A stretch of DNA of 64,000 nt, taken from positions 30,742-94,741 of the forward strand of contig NZ_JALAMO010000010.1 in NCBI RefSeq assembly GCF_026790065.1, read 5' to 3'. The position numbers and the translations under genes are program-made. Positions 38,978-48,499 of the stretch are shown here, piece by piece. The notes beneath the pieces were generated by a model that saw nothing but the letters and a program-made list of their open reading frames with translations, had not been told where the DNA came from and did not search any database. The DNA is from Bacillus sp. N13C7 (GTDB lineage: Bacteria; Bacillota; Bacilli; Bacillales; Bacillaceae). Positions within the stretch are counted from its first letter, which is position 1, and every line of letters begins with the position of its first letter.

Positions 38978-39853
38978 CTAAAAATGAAAATGTGACAAAA
39001 AATCCAAGAATTTTTTTTCTTTCTTATTTTCATAAAGGGCAATCGCGTAAGCGCCGGCATAGGGCAGCTGCACAGATTGATAGGGGATTCTGATCATCTG
39101 TTTCTCTGCCAGCTCACGCTTTACTGTGGATAAAGGCAGAAAAGAAACGCCGAGTCCTTCCTTGATAAACCGTTTCGTTATATGTGTTTGAGTGACTTTC
39201 ATTGTTCTCACAAATGGAAATGTCACTCTGACTTGACGGAGCAGGTCGTCCCAGTAATCAGGATGATTGTGGGTCAAAAGCAGGTATTGATCAAGCACCT
39301 CTTTGGCATCAATTTCTTTGTCTGCCATGAAACGCTGATCGGGCGGGGCAACAAGGACAACAGGGTCTTTATATAAGCAGTGGCAGGTTAAGGAGGAAGA
39401 CTGTACCTTTAAACAGCTCAGCCCGATATCTGCTTCCCCGGCTTTAATCAGTGATGCGATTTCTGTAGATTCAAATATTCTTACAGCAATTTCTGTCTCG
39501 GTATTCATTGAAGTGTACCGTTTCATAACAGATGGAAGCACAGTATCGGCAATAAGCGGAGAAACCGCGAGCTGTAAGGTTTGAGAGTAGCCTTGTCTGA
39601 CTCTATGAAGCTCTGCCATGCTGTTTTCGTAATCGTCAAGAAGCCTGAGTGCATACGGCAAATACGCCCTTCCTTCATCAGTCAGCTGGATCTGTCTGCC
39701 TTTTCGCTCGAACAGCTTGCAGCTGATTTCTTTTTCTAATTGCTTGATATGCACGGTCACAGTGGGCTGAGATAAAAAAAGCGTTTCCGCTGTTTTTCGA
39801 AAGTTTTCATATTTCGCAGCGCTCACAAAAGTATGAAGCCATTTGAAATCCAT
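38978..39853 (-). CDS. citR: LysR-type regulator CitR
   Basis: A 291-residue LysR regulator that represses the adjacent, divergent citA. HTH: FRKTAETLFLSQPTVTVHIKQLEKEI (about 17-42), followed by the two-lobe substrate domain. The divergent regulator-target arrangement with a 108-base shared control region is classical for LysR proteins. Confidence 0.95.
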   Translation of the reverse strand: MDFKWLHTFVSAAKYENFRKTAETLFLSQPTVTVHIKQLEKEISCKLFERKGRQIQLTDEGRAYLPYALRLLDDYENSMAELHRVRQGYSQTLQLAVSPLIADTVLPSVMKRYTSMNTETEIAVRIFESTEIASLIKAGEADIGLSCLKVQSSSLTCHCLYKDPVVLVAPPDQRFMADKEIDAKEVLDQYLLLTHNHPDYWDDLLRQVRVTFPFVRTMKVTQTHITKRFIKEGLGVSFLPLSTVKRELAEKQMIRIPYQSVQLPYAGAYAIALYENKKEKKFLDFLSHFHF

Positions 39854-39961
39854 GTCTATTCTCCCTCTGATTAATATTTTTAATTAATTTCCTTTAAAAT
39901 ATTCATTATTTTTTAAATATTATATTTACTATAATAACAGAAAAGGATAGGGGGAATACAA
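39854..39961. promoter_or_regulatory. citR-citA control region
   Basis: An AT-rich divergent intergenic region, including TTAATATTTTTAATTAA-type dyads and a TATAAT (about 39932-39937) for citA. CitR is expected to bind here; I cannot define the exact site. Confidence 0.4.
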
Positions 39962-41062
39962 ATGGTACATTACGGATTAAAGGGAATTACATGTGCAGAA
40001 ACATCCATCAGCCATATTGATGGTGAAAAAGGCCGTCTGATTTACAGAGGGCATCATGCAAAAGACATCGCACTGAATCACAGCTTTGAGGAAGCAGCGT
40101 ATTTGATTTTATTTGGGAAACTGCCGTCATCTGAAGAATTGCAGACATTTGAAGAGAAGCTGGCTGCGGAGCGGCATCTGCCTGAACATATTGAGCGTTT
40201 GATTCAGTCACTGCCAAACAACATGGACGACATGTCGGTGCTGAGAACGGTTGTTTCTGCATTAGGGGAAAATACGTACACGTTTCATCCAAAAACAGAA
40301 GAAGCGATCCGGCTGATTGCAATCACGCCTTCCATCATTGCATACAGAAAACGATGGACGCGCGGTGAGCAAGCAATTGTGCCATCTTCCCAGTACGGAC
40401 ATGTCGAAAACTACTATTATATGCTTACAGGTGAACAGCCTTCAGAGGCTAAAAAGAAAGCGCTTGAAACCTATATGATTCTGGCCATGGAGCACGGCAT
40501 GAACGCATCCACTTTTTCGGCACGGGTCACATTATCGACAGAGAGTGATTTAGTGTCAGCCGTCACGGCTGCACTCGGCACGATGAAAGGGCCGCTGCAT
40601 GGAGGGGCACCTTCTGCGGTGACAAAGATGCTTGAAGACATTGGAGAAAAAGAAAATGCTGAAGCATATCTGAAAGAAAAACTCGAAAAAGGAGAGCGCC
40701 TGATGGGATTCGGCCACAGGGTGTACAAGACGAAGGACCCGAGGGCAGAAGCATTGAGACAGAAAGCAGAAGAGGTGGCTGGCAATGACCGTGATCTTGA
40801 TCTTGCGCTGCATGTAGAAGCAGAAGCGATTCGTTTGCTTGAAATCTATAAACCGGGACGCAAGCTTTATACAAATGTTGAATTTTATGCGGCGGCTGTC
40901 ATGAAGGCAATTAATTTTGACGATGAATTGTTTACACCGACCTTTTCAGCAAGCCGAATGGTAGGGTGGTGCGCCCATGTGCTCGAACAGGCAGAAAACA
41001 ACATGATTTTCCGTCCGTCAGCGAAATATACTGGCGCCATTCCTGAAGAAGTTCTTTCATAA
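39962..41062 (+). CDS. citA: Citrate synthase I (CitA)
   Basis: A 366-residue citrate synthase condensing acetyl-CoA and oxaloacetate; the minor isoenzyme, the major one being CitZ elsewhere. Motifs: [31 protein letters not shown] and [17 protein letters not shown] with catalytic His residues; a catalytic Asp lies near [20 protein letters not shown]. Repressed by CitR. Confidence 0.96.
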   Translation: MVHYGLKGITCAETSISHIDGEKGRLIYRGHHAKDIALNHSFEEAAYLILFGKLPSSEELQTFEEKLAAERHLPEHIERLIQSLPNNMDDMSVLRTVVSALGENTYTFHPKTEEAIRLIAITPSIIAYRKRWTRGEQAIVPSSQYGHVENYYYMLTGEQPSEAKKKALETYMILAMEHGMNASTFSARVTLSTESDLVSAVTAALGTMKGPLHGGAPSAVTKMLEDIGEKENAEAYLKEKLEKGERLMGFGHRVYKTKDPRAEALRQKAEEVAGNDRDLDLALHVEAEAIRLLEIYKPGRKLYTNVEFYAAAVMKAINFDDELFTPTFSASRMVGWCAHVLEQAENNMIFRPSAKYTGAIPEEVLS

Positions 41063-41136
41063 CATATTTTCCCGTTTAGCCGCTTCTATGACGTGGTAAC
41101 GTTTTATATCAACCACATGTCTAGGAGTGAAGAATT

Positions 41137-42006
41137 ATGAATCCAATGGATAGACAAGCAGAAGGACAAGAACCGCAGCATCAGGACAGACAGCCGGGCA
41201 TTGAGTCAGAAATGAATCCGCTGCCTCTGTATGAGGATGAGGATTATCAAGGAAGCGGAAAACTGAAAGGAAAAGTCGCGATCATTACCGGAGGCGACAG
41301 CGGAATAGGGAGAGCGGCAGCTATTGCGTTTGCTAAAGAAGGCGCTGACGTCTCCATTCTTTACTTAGACGAGCATTCGGACGCAGAGGAAACACGTAAG
41401 CTGATCGAAAAGGAGAATGTCAGCTGCCTGCTTATCCCGGGAGATATTGGAGACGAGAATCATTGTGAACAAGCTGTACAGCAAACAGTGGACCATTTTG
41501 GTAAACTAGATATTTTAGTGAACAACGCCGCTGAGCAGCACCCGCAGGACAGCATTCTCAATATTTCAACAGAACAGCTGGAAAAAACATTTCGCACAAA
41601 CATTTTTTCCATGTTCCATATGACGAAAAAAGCTTTGCCTCACCTGAAAGAGGGAAGTGCCATTATTAATACGACATCGATTACCGCTTATGAAGGCGAT
41701 ACGGCGTTAATTGATTATTCCAGCACAAAGGGTGCGATTGTCTCCTTTACGCGATCCATGGCGATGTCGCTTGCGGATAAAGGCATCAGAGTGAATGCGG
41801 TGGCGCCCGGCCCGATTTGGACACCGCTTATTCCGGCTACATTCCCGGAGGAAAAAGTGAAACAGCACGGGTTGGATACTCCAATGGGAAGACCGGGGCA
41901 GCCAGTTGAGCATGCAGGCGCCTATGTCCTGCTGGCATCTGATGAATCTTCCTATATGACAGGCCAGACCATTCATGTGAATGGCGGGCGATTTATTTCA
42001 ACATAA
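41137..42006 (+). CDS. yhdF: Short-chain dehydrogenase YhdF
   Basis: A 289-residue SDR oxidoreductase. About 45 hydrophilic N-terminal residues precede the Rossmann fold, as in the YhdF/YhxD general-stress group. NAD(P) motif ITGGDSGIGRAAA, active-site Ser (about 175) and YSSTK (YxxxK, about 189-193). SD CTAGGAGTG. Substrate unknown; probably a stress-inducible reductase, as in B. subtilis, where I recall sigma-B control. Confidence 0.9.
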   Translation: MNPMDRQAEGQEPQHQDRQPGIESEMNPLPLYEDEDYQGSGKLKGKVAIITGGDSGIGRAAAIAFAKEGADVSILYLDEHSDAEETRKLIEKENVSCLLIPGDIGDENHCEQAVQQTVDHFGKLDILVNNAAEQHPQDSILNISTEQLEKTFRTNIFSMFHMTKKALPHLKEGSAIINTTSITAYEGDTALIDYSSTKGAIVSFTRSMAMSLADKGIRVNAVAPGPIWTPLIPATFPEEKVKQHGLDTPMGRPGQPVEHAGAYVLLASDESSYMTGQTIHVNGGRFIST

Positions 42007-42011
42007 TGAAC

Positions 42012-42042
42012 GAAAACCAGCAATCATGCTGGTTTTTTTGTG
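42012..42042 (+). terminator. yhdF terminator
   Basis: AAAACCAGCA/TGCTGGTTTTTTT just after the stop. Confidence 0.85.
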
Positions 42043-42074
42043 TTAGTAAATATTTCAAAATAAAAAATTTGTCG

Positions 42075-42089
42075 ATTTTTCTAAAAATT
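42075..42089. promoter_or_regulatory. CodY-binding site ahead of bcaP
   Basis: ATTTTTCTAAAAATT matches the CodY consensus AATTTTCWGAAAATT at 13 of 15 positions. A weaker half-type site, TTCAGAAAATTC, lies at 42200-42212, and a TATAAT at 42115-42120 lies between them. CodY repression of bcaP is known, so this is the likely operator. Confidence 0.7.
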
Positions 42090-42259
42090 TTGTTTTCATT
42101 TTTGTGTTTTTATATATAATATTGAGTAGGAGAAAGGAATGATTCGCCGCTGGTACAAATATAGTAGAAAAAAAGAAAAATGACCATTGTTGCTCATGAA
42201 TTCAGAAAATTCAAATAAAATATATAGATATAGATTATCAGTCTAGGAGTTGAAGGGGA

Positions 42260-43657
42260 ATGAAAGGGAGCGTATTTAGGAAGAAAAGCATTCAGGATTT
42301 AATTGCTGCAACAAGCGGTGAGAAATCTTTAAAAAGAGAATTAGGGGCTTTCGACTTAACATTGCTTGGAATCGGAGCCATTATCGGCACAGGGATTTTC
42401 GTACTGACAGGGACGGGTGCAGTCACTGCTGGTCCCGGATTGACCGTTTCATTTGTTGTGGCGGCCCTGGCTTGTTTATTCGCGGCCCTGTCTTACGCGG
42501 AATTTGCCTCAAGTGTGCCGGTTTCAGGCTCGGTGTATACATTCACTTATGCCACATTGGGAGAGCTTTTGGCCTTCATCATTGGATGGGATCTAATTTT
42601 AGAGTATATGCTGGCGGTAAGCGCGGTGTCGGTCGGCTGGTCCGGTTATTTTCAATCGTTTTTATCAGGGCTCGGCATTCATTTACCGGTTGCTTTAACA
42701 GCGGCGCCTGGGGCGGTAAAAGGCACATTTACCATTTTTAATCTGCCTGCATTCGTGATTGTGATGGCGATAACGTTTTTGCTTTATTTAGGCATTAAAG
42801 AATCAAAAAGAGTCAACAACATCATGGTGATTTTGAAAGTGCTGGTCGTTCTTCTGTTTATCGCGGTGGCAGCGGTTTATGTGAAGCCGGATAACTGGCA
42901 GCCGTTTATGCCGATGGGCTTTGGCGGCGTATTCAGTGCAGCGGCACTCGTATTCTTTGCTTTTATCGGATTTGACGCTGTATCCTCTGCTGCGGAAGAG
43001 ACAAAAAACCCTGCGAAGGATCTGCCTAAAGGTATTATTTTCTCCTTATTGGTTTGCACGATTTTATATGTCACTGTATCAGCGATCATGACAGGGGTTA
43101 TCCCGTTTGCCCAGTTTGCGGGTGTGGATCATCCAGTTTCTCTCGTCCTTCAAAGCGCAGGTCAAAATTGGGTGGCAGGCATCATTGATATCGGCGCCGT
43201 TTTGGGAATGACAACAGTTATGCTCGTGATGCTTTATGGGCAGACACGCGTCATGTTTGCCATGTCGCGTGACGGACTGGTGCCGGGCTCACTCTCTAAG
43301 GTGCACCCAAAGCACAAAACGCCGTATGTGGCCACTTGGTTTTTCGGAACGATGTCGGCGCTGCTTGGCTCACTTGTTCCGCTGGATGAACTTGCAAAGC
43401 TGGTAAACATCGGAACGCTGTCAGCGTTTGTGCTGATTTCTGTGGCGGTCATCGTCTTGAGAAAGAAACAGCCTGATCTTCCGAGAGCCTTTAAATGCCC
43501 GGGGGTTCCAGTTATCCCAGGCCTTGCGATTGTATTCTGCCTGTTCTTAATTTTAAATCTTGGATGGGTGACGATTGTCCGCTTCCTTGTGTGGCTGTTA
43601 ATCGGCTTGGCAATTTATTTTCTGTATTCAAGAAAGCATTCAAAATTAAATCAATAA
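42260..43657 (+). CDS. bcaP: Branched-chain amino acid permease BcaP (YhdG)
   Basis: A 465-residue APC-superfamily permease, the main importer of isoleucine and valine, also carrying threonine. About 12 membrane segments; GIGAIIGTGIFVLTGTGA and AFIGFDAVSSAAEETKNPAKDLPKGI are the APC/CAT signatures. SD TGAAGGGG upstream. A CodY box lies in the promoter region. Confidence 0.94.
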   Translation: MKGSVFRKKSIQDLIAATSGEKSLKRELGAFDLTLLGIGAIIGTGIFVLTGTGAVTAGPGLTVSFVVAALACLFAALSYAEFASSVPVSGSVYTFTYATLGELLAFIIGWDLILEYMLAVSAVSVGWSGYFQSFLSGLGIHLPVALTAAPGAVKGTFTIFNLPAFVIVMAITFLLYLGIKESKRVNNIMVILKVLVVLLFIAVAAVYVKPDNWQPFMPMGFGGVFSAAALVFFAFIGFDAVSSAAEETKNPAKDLPKGIIFSLLVCTILYVTVSAIMTGVIPFAQFAGVDHPVSLVLQSAGQNWVAGIIDIGAVLGMTTVMLVMLYGQTRVMFAMSRDGLVPGSLSKVHPKHKTPYVATWFFGTMSALLGSLVPLDELAKLVNIGTLSAFVLISVAVIVLRKKQPDLPRAFKCPGVPVIPGLAIVFCLFLILNLGWVTIVRFLVWLLIGLAIYFLYSRKHSKLNQ

Positions 43658-43774
43658 TCTTGTGATCAAGAGAGCGGCCAATCAGGCTGCTCTCTTTTAT
43701 GTTCTTGGCAAATGAATCTATAGAAATGAAGACAAAAATAAGAGATAATATAGGCTGGAAAGGAAGTGACTTTA

Positions 43775-45130
43775 TTGTCTGAGCAAAAACCAGTCCAATG
43801 GGCTTCGAAAATCGGTTTCGTCATGGCAGCCGCCGGCTCGGCTATCGGCTTGGGCGCAATTTGGAAGTTCCCTTATGTAGCGGGGACCAATGGAGGAGGC
43901 GCCTTTTTTCTTATCTTTGTGTTATTTACCGTCCTTTTAGGCTATCCGCTATTAGTGGGAGAATTTATTTTTGGAAGACGGAACCAGACGAATGCCATTG
44001 ATGCATATAAAAAAGAAGCGCCGCGAACCGCTTGGTTTCTTACAGGATGGGTCGGCGTAGCCGCATGTTTCTTAGTGCTGTCGTTTTACAGTGTAATCGG
44101 AGGATGGATTTTGCTGTATATCGTAAAAACAGCGTCAGGTTCACTGTCCGGGCTTACCCAAGAACAGTATGGCGCTCTTTTTGCTTCTATTATCCAAAAT
44201 CCGGTGCAGACGCTCGCAGCTCAGCTTGTTTTTATGGTGCTGACTGTCATCGTTGTCGCCAGAGGGGTCCAAAAAGGGATTGAACGGGTCAGCGCGGTGA
44301 TGATGCCGATTTTGTTTTTATTGTTTATTCTGCTCGTTCTTCGGTCTCTCACGCTTGATAATGCGATGGAAGGCGTGAAATTTTTGCTTGTGCCTCATTT
44401 CGGCGATCTGACTCCGGAATCCGTATTATTCGCACTGGGACAGGCCTTCTTTACGTTAACGCTGGGGGTCTCGGTGATGGTGACTTACAGCTCCTACTTG
44501 CCGAAAACACAAAATGTCCCTCGATCGGCAGCCTCCATTGTCATGATGAATATCATTGTGACTTTATTGGCAGGTTTGGCCATTTTTCCGGCGGTTTTCT
44601 CTTTCGGTTTTCAGCCAAACGAAGGTCCGACATTGCTGTTTACGGTGCTTCCGGCAGTTTTTGAACAGCTTCCGTTCGGCACGTTGTTCTTTATTGGCTT
44701 TCTCGTTGCGTTTTTATTTGCAGCCCTAACCTCCGCTTTTTCGATGGTGGAGATTATTGTAGCCACGATTGGAAAAGGGGACGAAAAGAAGAGAAAAAAA
44801 CTTTCATGGACGAGCGGGCTTTTGATCTTCTCGGTCGGAATCCCTTGCTGCTTGTCTTATGGCGTATTGAGCGATGCCGTCATTTTTGATAAAACGTTTT
44901 TTGATATTGCCGATTTTACCGTCAGCAATGTGTTGATGCCATTAGGCGCTCTGTTAATTTCTCTATTTATTCCGCTCAAAATTCCGAAACATGAGCTCTT
45001 GGCAGAAATGAGAAACGGATCGCATGCAGGAAAAGCATTCTTTTATACATGGTTTTATTTGCTTCGTTTTATCGTACCGCTGGCCATTATTATCGTATTT
45101 TTAAATTTAATTGGAATTTTATCATTTTAA
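43775..45130 (+). CDS. yhdH: Sodium-dependent transporter YhdH (NSS family)
   Basis: A 451-residue neurotransmitter:sodium symporter homologue, probably taking up an amino acid with Na+. The family signature AAAGSAIGLGAIWKFPYVAGTNGGGAFF is cut here into segments AAGSAIGLGAIWKFPYV and GGGAFF (about 15-40). The start is TTG 43775, because AAAGGAAG sits about ten bases upstream, whereas the in-frame GTG at 43766 would be too close. Substrate unknown. Confidence 0.9.
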   Translation: MSEQKPVQWASKIGFVMAAAGSAIGLGAIWKFPYVAGTNGGGAFFLIFVLFTVLLGYPLLVGEFIFGRRNQTNAIDAYKKEAPRTAWFLTGWVGVAACFLVLSFYSVIGGWILLYIVKTASGSLSGLTQEQYGALFASIIQNPVQTLAAQLVFMVLTVIVVARGVQKGIERVSAVMMPILFLLFILLVLRSLTLDNAMEGVKFLLVPHFGDLTPESVLFALGQAFFTLTLGVSVMVTYSSYLPKTQNVPRSAASIVMMNIIVTLLAGLAIFPAVFSFGFQPNEGPTLLFTVLPAVFEQLPFGTLFFIGFLVAFLFAALTSAFSMVEIIVATIGKGDEKKRKKLSWTSGLLIFSVGIPCCLSYGVLSDAVIFDKTFFDIADFTVSNVLMPLGALLISLFIPLKIPKHELLAEMRNGSHAGKAFFYTWFYLLRFIVPLAIIIVFLNLIGILSF

Positions 45131-45162
45131 ACAACAGGCTCCGTTCCAGGAGCCTGTTTTGA
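45130..45162. terminator. Bidirectional terminator between yhdH and yhdI
   Basis: AACAGGCTCC/GGAGCCTGTT between convergent stops. Confidence 0.85.
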
Positions 45163-46572
45163 TTAACAAGACGGTATCAGCGGAGTCCATGCTGTTTGCA
45201 GTTTTTGAATGCCGAGCCTGATATTCTCTTCAGACAACCCGCCATAACCGATTAAAACAGAAACAAATGGCGGCCTTCCTTTATAAGAAGGGGATACGGG
45301 GTAGATCGTCACGCCGTTGTCGGCGGCAGCTTTAATTGCTTCTTCTTCACTTGCCGGAAACAAAAGCCGCAGCAGGATATGAAGCCCGGAGTTTTTTCCG
45401 AGAACTTCCACGCTGCTTCCTAATTCAGACCGAATGGCTTCTAACAGGACAGCATGTTTTTTTCGGTATAAGGCTCTCATTCTATTTACGTGCTTTTGCC
45501 ACTCTCCGCTTTCTATGAAGTCTGCCAGTGCCAGTTGAGAGTGGGAAGAGACCGTTTGTTTCAATAAATGAGCGTTTTTTCTGACCGGTTCCATGAGTGC
45601 AGGAGGCAAAACCATATAGCTGAGCCGCAAGGAAGGAAGCAGTGATTTTGAAAACGTGCCGAGATATATCACTCTGCCATTTGGATCAAGCCCCTGTAAA
45701 GACGGAATGGGCTGGCCGCTGTAACGGAATTCTCCATCATAATCATCCTCTATAATGAACGTATTTGCCTCTTTTGCCCATGCCAGCAGCTCCTGTCTGC
45801 GGGTTATCGTCATAATGCTCCCGAGCGGAAACTGATGTGAAGGAGTCGTATACATAAGATATGGATTCTGGCGTTTAAGTTCATCCGGCAGGACGCCTTC
45901 TTCATCAGTACATATAGGAATCACATTCATGTGATTTGCTTCAAACATCCTTCTTGACCGGTGAAATCCCGGTTCTTCAAAACCGATTTTTGTTCCTGGA
46001 TCAAGCGTTAGACAAAGAATTTGCAGAAGCGCGGTGGTTCCTGCGCCGATGACGATCTGCCCGGGCTCGCAATGTACTCCTCGTGACAGCCTGACAAAAC
46101 GGGCAATCATCTGCCGAAGTTCAGGTTCTCCTTGAGGATCACCGGAAGTGTGAAACGATTTCGAATAACGATCCAGACTTTTTACTATGCTTTTTCTCCA
46201 TGCATTAAAGGGGAAGTTTGCAGGGTCAACATTGCCTTGGTGAAAATCAATAGCAGGCGCGCTCTCTTTATGTAAAGCCTGCTGCATGGACTGCTGAAAA
46301 TGTGCAGGAGCAGCCGGGAAATCAGCTTCAACTTCCGCCGCGAACCAGCCGATTTTTGGTTTGCTTTTGACATAGCCCTCAGCCGTTAATTGTTCGTAAG
46401 CACGTTCGATTGTTGCCGTACTGACACCGAGCAAGCCGGAAAGCCTGCGTTTTGACGGAAGTTTTGTTCCCTTCGTGATTCTCGCATGTGAAATTTCTTG
46501 TTTAAAAAAGGCATAAAGCTGCTCATACAACGGTGTTTTGCTTTTTTTATCTAGAAACGGCGTGATATCCAT
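45163..46572 (-). CDS. yhdI: MocR/GabR-type regulator YhdI
   Basis: A 469-residue chimera: N-terminal GntR winged helix (about 12-75, TKGTKLPSKRRLSGLLGVSTATIERAYEQL split as motif) and a fold-type-I aminotransferase domain (about 110-465) with the PLP lysine in GTFSKSLLPSLRL and DDYDGEFRY. MocR proteins use PLP and an amine ligand to regulate, typically, a divergent neighbour; here that is yhdJ. Repeats at 46612-46647 are the probable operator. Confidence 0.92.
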   Translation of the reverse strand: MDITPFLDKKSKTPLYEQLYAFFKQEISHARITKGTKLPSKRRLSGLLGVSTATIERAYEQLTAEGYVKSKPKIGWFAAEVEADFPAAPAHFQQSMQQALHKESAPAIDFHQGNVDPANFPFNAWRKSIVKSLDRYSKSFHTSGDPQGEPELRQMIARFVRLSRGVHCEPGQIVIGAGTTALLQILCLTLDPGTKIGFEEPGFHRSRRMFEANHMNVIPICTDEEGVLPDELKRQNPYLMYTTPSHQFPLGSIMTITRRQELLAWAKEANTFIIEDDYDGEFRYSGQPIPSLQGLDPNGRVIYLGTFSKSLLPSLRLSYMVLPPALMEPVRKNAHLLKQTVSSHSQLALADFIESGEWQKHVNRMRALYRKKHAVLLEAIRSELGSSVEVLGKNSGLHILLRLLFPASEEEAIKAAADNGVTIYPVSPSYKGRPPFVSVLIGYGGLSEENIRLGIQKLQTAWTPLIPSC

Positions 46573-46611
46573 TGCATGTCTCCTTTTTATCTGGCATGGT
46601 CATTTTTTCTG

Positions 46612-46647
46612 TTATTGGCTATTTGGCAAATGCCATTTATTAGCTAT
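46612..46647. promoter_or_regulatory. Candidate YhdI operator and yhdJ promoter
   Basis: TTATTGGCTAT (46612-46622) and TTATTAGCTAT (46637-46647) are direct repeats 25 bases apart around a TGGCA/TGCCA dyad (46625-46635). TATGAT at 46645-46650 could be the yhdJ -10. Direct repeats at or near the -35/-10 are the usual target of MocR proteins such as GabR and PdxR. Confidence 0.5.
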
Positions 46648-46681
46648 GATCATTGTAACGAAAGGAGAGGGGAATGAGAAG

Positions 46682-47110
46682 ATGATTCATATGAAACAAT
46701 TAACCACAAAAGAAGAATGGGCCGAGTCGTATCCGGTCATGAATGAATTGAGAACAGATTTGGATAAAGAAACGTATTTACAAAGACTTGAAGCCTGTGT
46801 GAGGAAAGAATCTTATATGCTGTTTGCTTTATATGAGGACACAGCAATTAGAGCGCTGTGCGGCGCGCTGCCGAGGGTTTCCATTCATCAAGGAGAGTAC
46901 CTATGGGTTGCGGATCTTGTTACAACTGCGCCTTGCCGATCAAAGGGCTACGGCAAAATGCTTTTGCATTATGCTGCAGACTGGGCGAGAAAAGCCGGAT
47001 TTGGCTCTGTCAGTCTTTCATCTGGCCTTCAGCGCAAAGACGCACACCGATTTTATACAGACAAAATGGGTTTTACTATTGAAAGCTACTTGTTCAGAAA
47101 GCAGGTGTAA
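46682..47110 (+). CDS. yhdJ: GNAT acetyltransferase YhdJ
   Basis: A 142-residue N-acetyltransferase. The acetyl-CoA loop is VTTAPCRSKGYGKMLLHYA (about 77-95), followed by a family strand SVSLSSGLQRKDAHRFY. Start ATG 46682 with AAAGGAGAGGGG upstream. It is divergent from the PLP-binding regulator YhdI, so it may acetylate an amine that YhdI senses. Substrate unknown. Confidence 0.88.
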   Translation: MIHMKQLTTKEEWAESYPVMNELRTDLDKETYLQRLEACVRKESYMLFALYEDTAIRALCGALPRVSIHQGEYLWVADLVTTAPCRSKGYGKMLLHYAADWARKAGFGSVSLSSGLQRKDAHRFYTDKMGFTIESYLFRKQV

Positions 47111-47111
47111 T

Positions 47112-47144
47112 CAAAAAAGACGCCTCTTCAGGCGTCTTTTGCTT
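47112..47144. terminator. Bidirectional terminator between yhdJ and yhdK
   Basis: AAAAGACGCCT/AGGCGTCTTTT between the convergent ends. Confidence 0.85.
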
Positions 47145-47435
47145 TTAAAAGCCAAACTGTAAATTGGTATCTACAGAAACAATGGTGTACACACAAATAA
47201 TCACAAAGAGATTAAGGACGACACCGAGCAGGCCGGGGCCTGTGCGCCCTCTCTTGATGAAAAGCTCAATAATGCCAAACGGAACGGCAGCCATGGCGAA
47301 CGGAAGCATTTGATAGGAATAAAATGTGACATTGCTGATAATGGCCAAATTCAGCAAGAGCAGGGACAGAACCGCTGTCCCGACAGAGATCCAGCCGAAT
47401 ACATTGTGTTCTTTAAAAATTCTTACCAGTTCCAT
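47145..47435 (-). CDS. yhdK: YhdK, anti-sigma-M partner
   Basis: A 96-residue protein with three hydrophobic segments. With YhdL it forms the membrane anti-sigma complex holding SigM; YhdK acts as a partner of YhdL. Its start overlaps the end of yhdL by 13 bases. Last gene of the sigM operon. Confidence 0.93.
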   Translation of the reverse strand: MELVRIFKEHNVFGWISVGTAVLSLLLLNLAIISNVTFYSYQMLPFAMAAVPFGIIELFIKRGRTGPGLLGVVLNLFVIICVYTIVSVDTNLQFGF

Positions 47436-48499
47436 AATTCCACCTCGCCGACATTCGCTGATTTTACAGATTTGTTTTTCAGCATGCGCTGGATTTCCTT
47501 GGTTGGCCCTGTAACGACCGAACCGTATACATTGACACCGTTTTTCTCTACATAATCCAATCGGTTATCCACTTTCAGGTCTTTTCGTTTTGAAATGACC
47601 TGCGCCCATTTTTCGTGCTTGGACATGAACGTCAGGGCGTTGATAAACTGATCGCCATTTGACTTGCCTTTTGAATTAAGCGCAGCCAAGAACTTTGAAT
47701 CCTTTCCAGGATAGCCAAGCGGCTCTGAGTAAGCTGTCTCATTTGTGTTTTTCTCCGTTTCAATTGCATTCCACAAAAAGCTCACATCATAGTCTTTGAA
47801 CTTGTTATACACTTCTTTTGTCGGATATGCCCGGTCATATGAAAGATAGACCTCGGATACCGTTCCTTCAGGCAATGTCTTTAATGTTTTTTCTGCTTTT
47901 GCCGTTGTTTGTTCAGACGCATGTGATGGATGTGTAAAGTAATGGCCGGTTTTATTCACTTCTAAGTCATAATAGTTAACAGCCGGCGCCTTCACTTTAT
48001 TATAAAACATCTCCACCCGTTCATTTCCCACTGCGACCGTCTTCGTGCCAATTTGTTTTTGCAGCGGGAATTCCGTATTCATGCCAAACAGCTTCACTTG
48101 GCTTTTCAAACCGGATGTATCAACAAGTACATTCGGCATGGTCAGGGCTACAGTGACTGCGGCGGTTTCCATAAACTCATTGCCGGTGCTGTGTTTACCT
48201 CCCATTCCGTAATAGAGGTAGCTTCCCAGCGTGCAAAACGGCAAAATCATTAAGGTCGAAATAACGGCTAGCACAGAAATTCGCAAATATGACTTGCGTT
48301 TTCCATAGGCTAAAATCGCTTTTTGTTTTTCGGGACTGATGCTGACATCCCATTCGTTATCGTCCTCAAGCTCGCTGTCAATCAGCTCCTGATACACTTC
48401 GAGCTTCTCAAGTTCTTCCTCAAATGCGGTCATTTCCTGATCGCTCATTTCTCCGTTTTTATATTGATCAAAACGCTTTTTAAATTCTTCATTCATCAT
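47423..48499 (-). CDS. yhdL: Anti-sigma-M factor YhdL
   Basis: A 358-residue membrane anti-sigma factor. The acidic N-terminal cytoplasmic region (about 1-70) binds SigM, one membrane segment follows (about 75-98), then an extracytoplasmic C-terminal domain that may sense envelope state. It is essential in B. subtilis because free SigM is toxic. Start at ATG 48499, with GAGGTG just upstream; it overlaps the end of sigM by 11 bases, ensuring matched synthesis. Confidence 0.94.
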   Translation of the reverse strand: MMNEEFKKRFDQYKNGEMSDQEMTAFEEELEKLEVYQELIDSELEDDNEWDVSISPEKQKAILAYGKRKSYLRISVLAVISTLMILPFCTLGSYLYYGMGGKHSTGNEFMETAAVTVALTMPNVLVDTSGLKSQVKLFGMNTEFPLQKQIGTKTVAVGNERVEMFYNKVKAPAVNYYDLEVNKTGHYFTHPSHASEQTTAKAEKTLKTLPEGTVSEVYLSYDRAYPTKEVYNKFKDYDVSFLWNAIETEKNTNETAYSEPLGYPGKDSKFLAALNSKGKSNGDQFINALTFMSKHEKWAQVISKRKDLKVDNRLDYVEKNGVNVYGSVVTGPTKEIQRMLKNKSVKSANVGEVELWNW

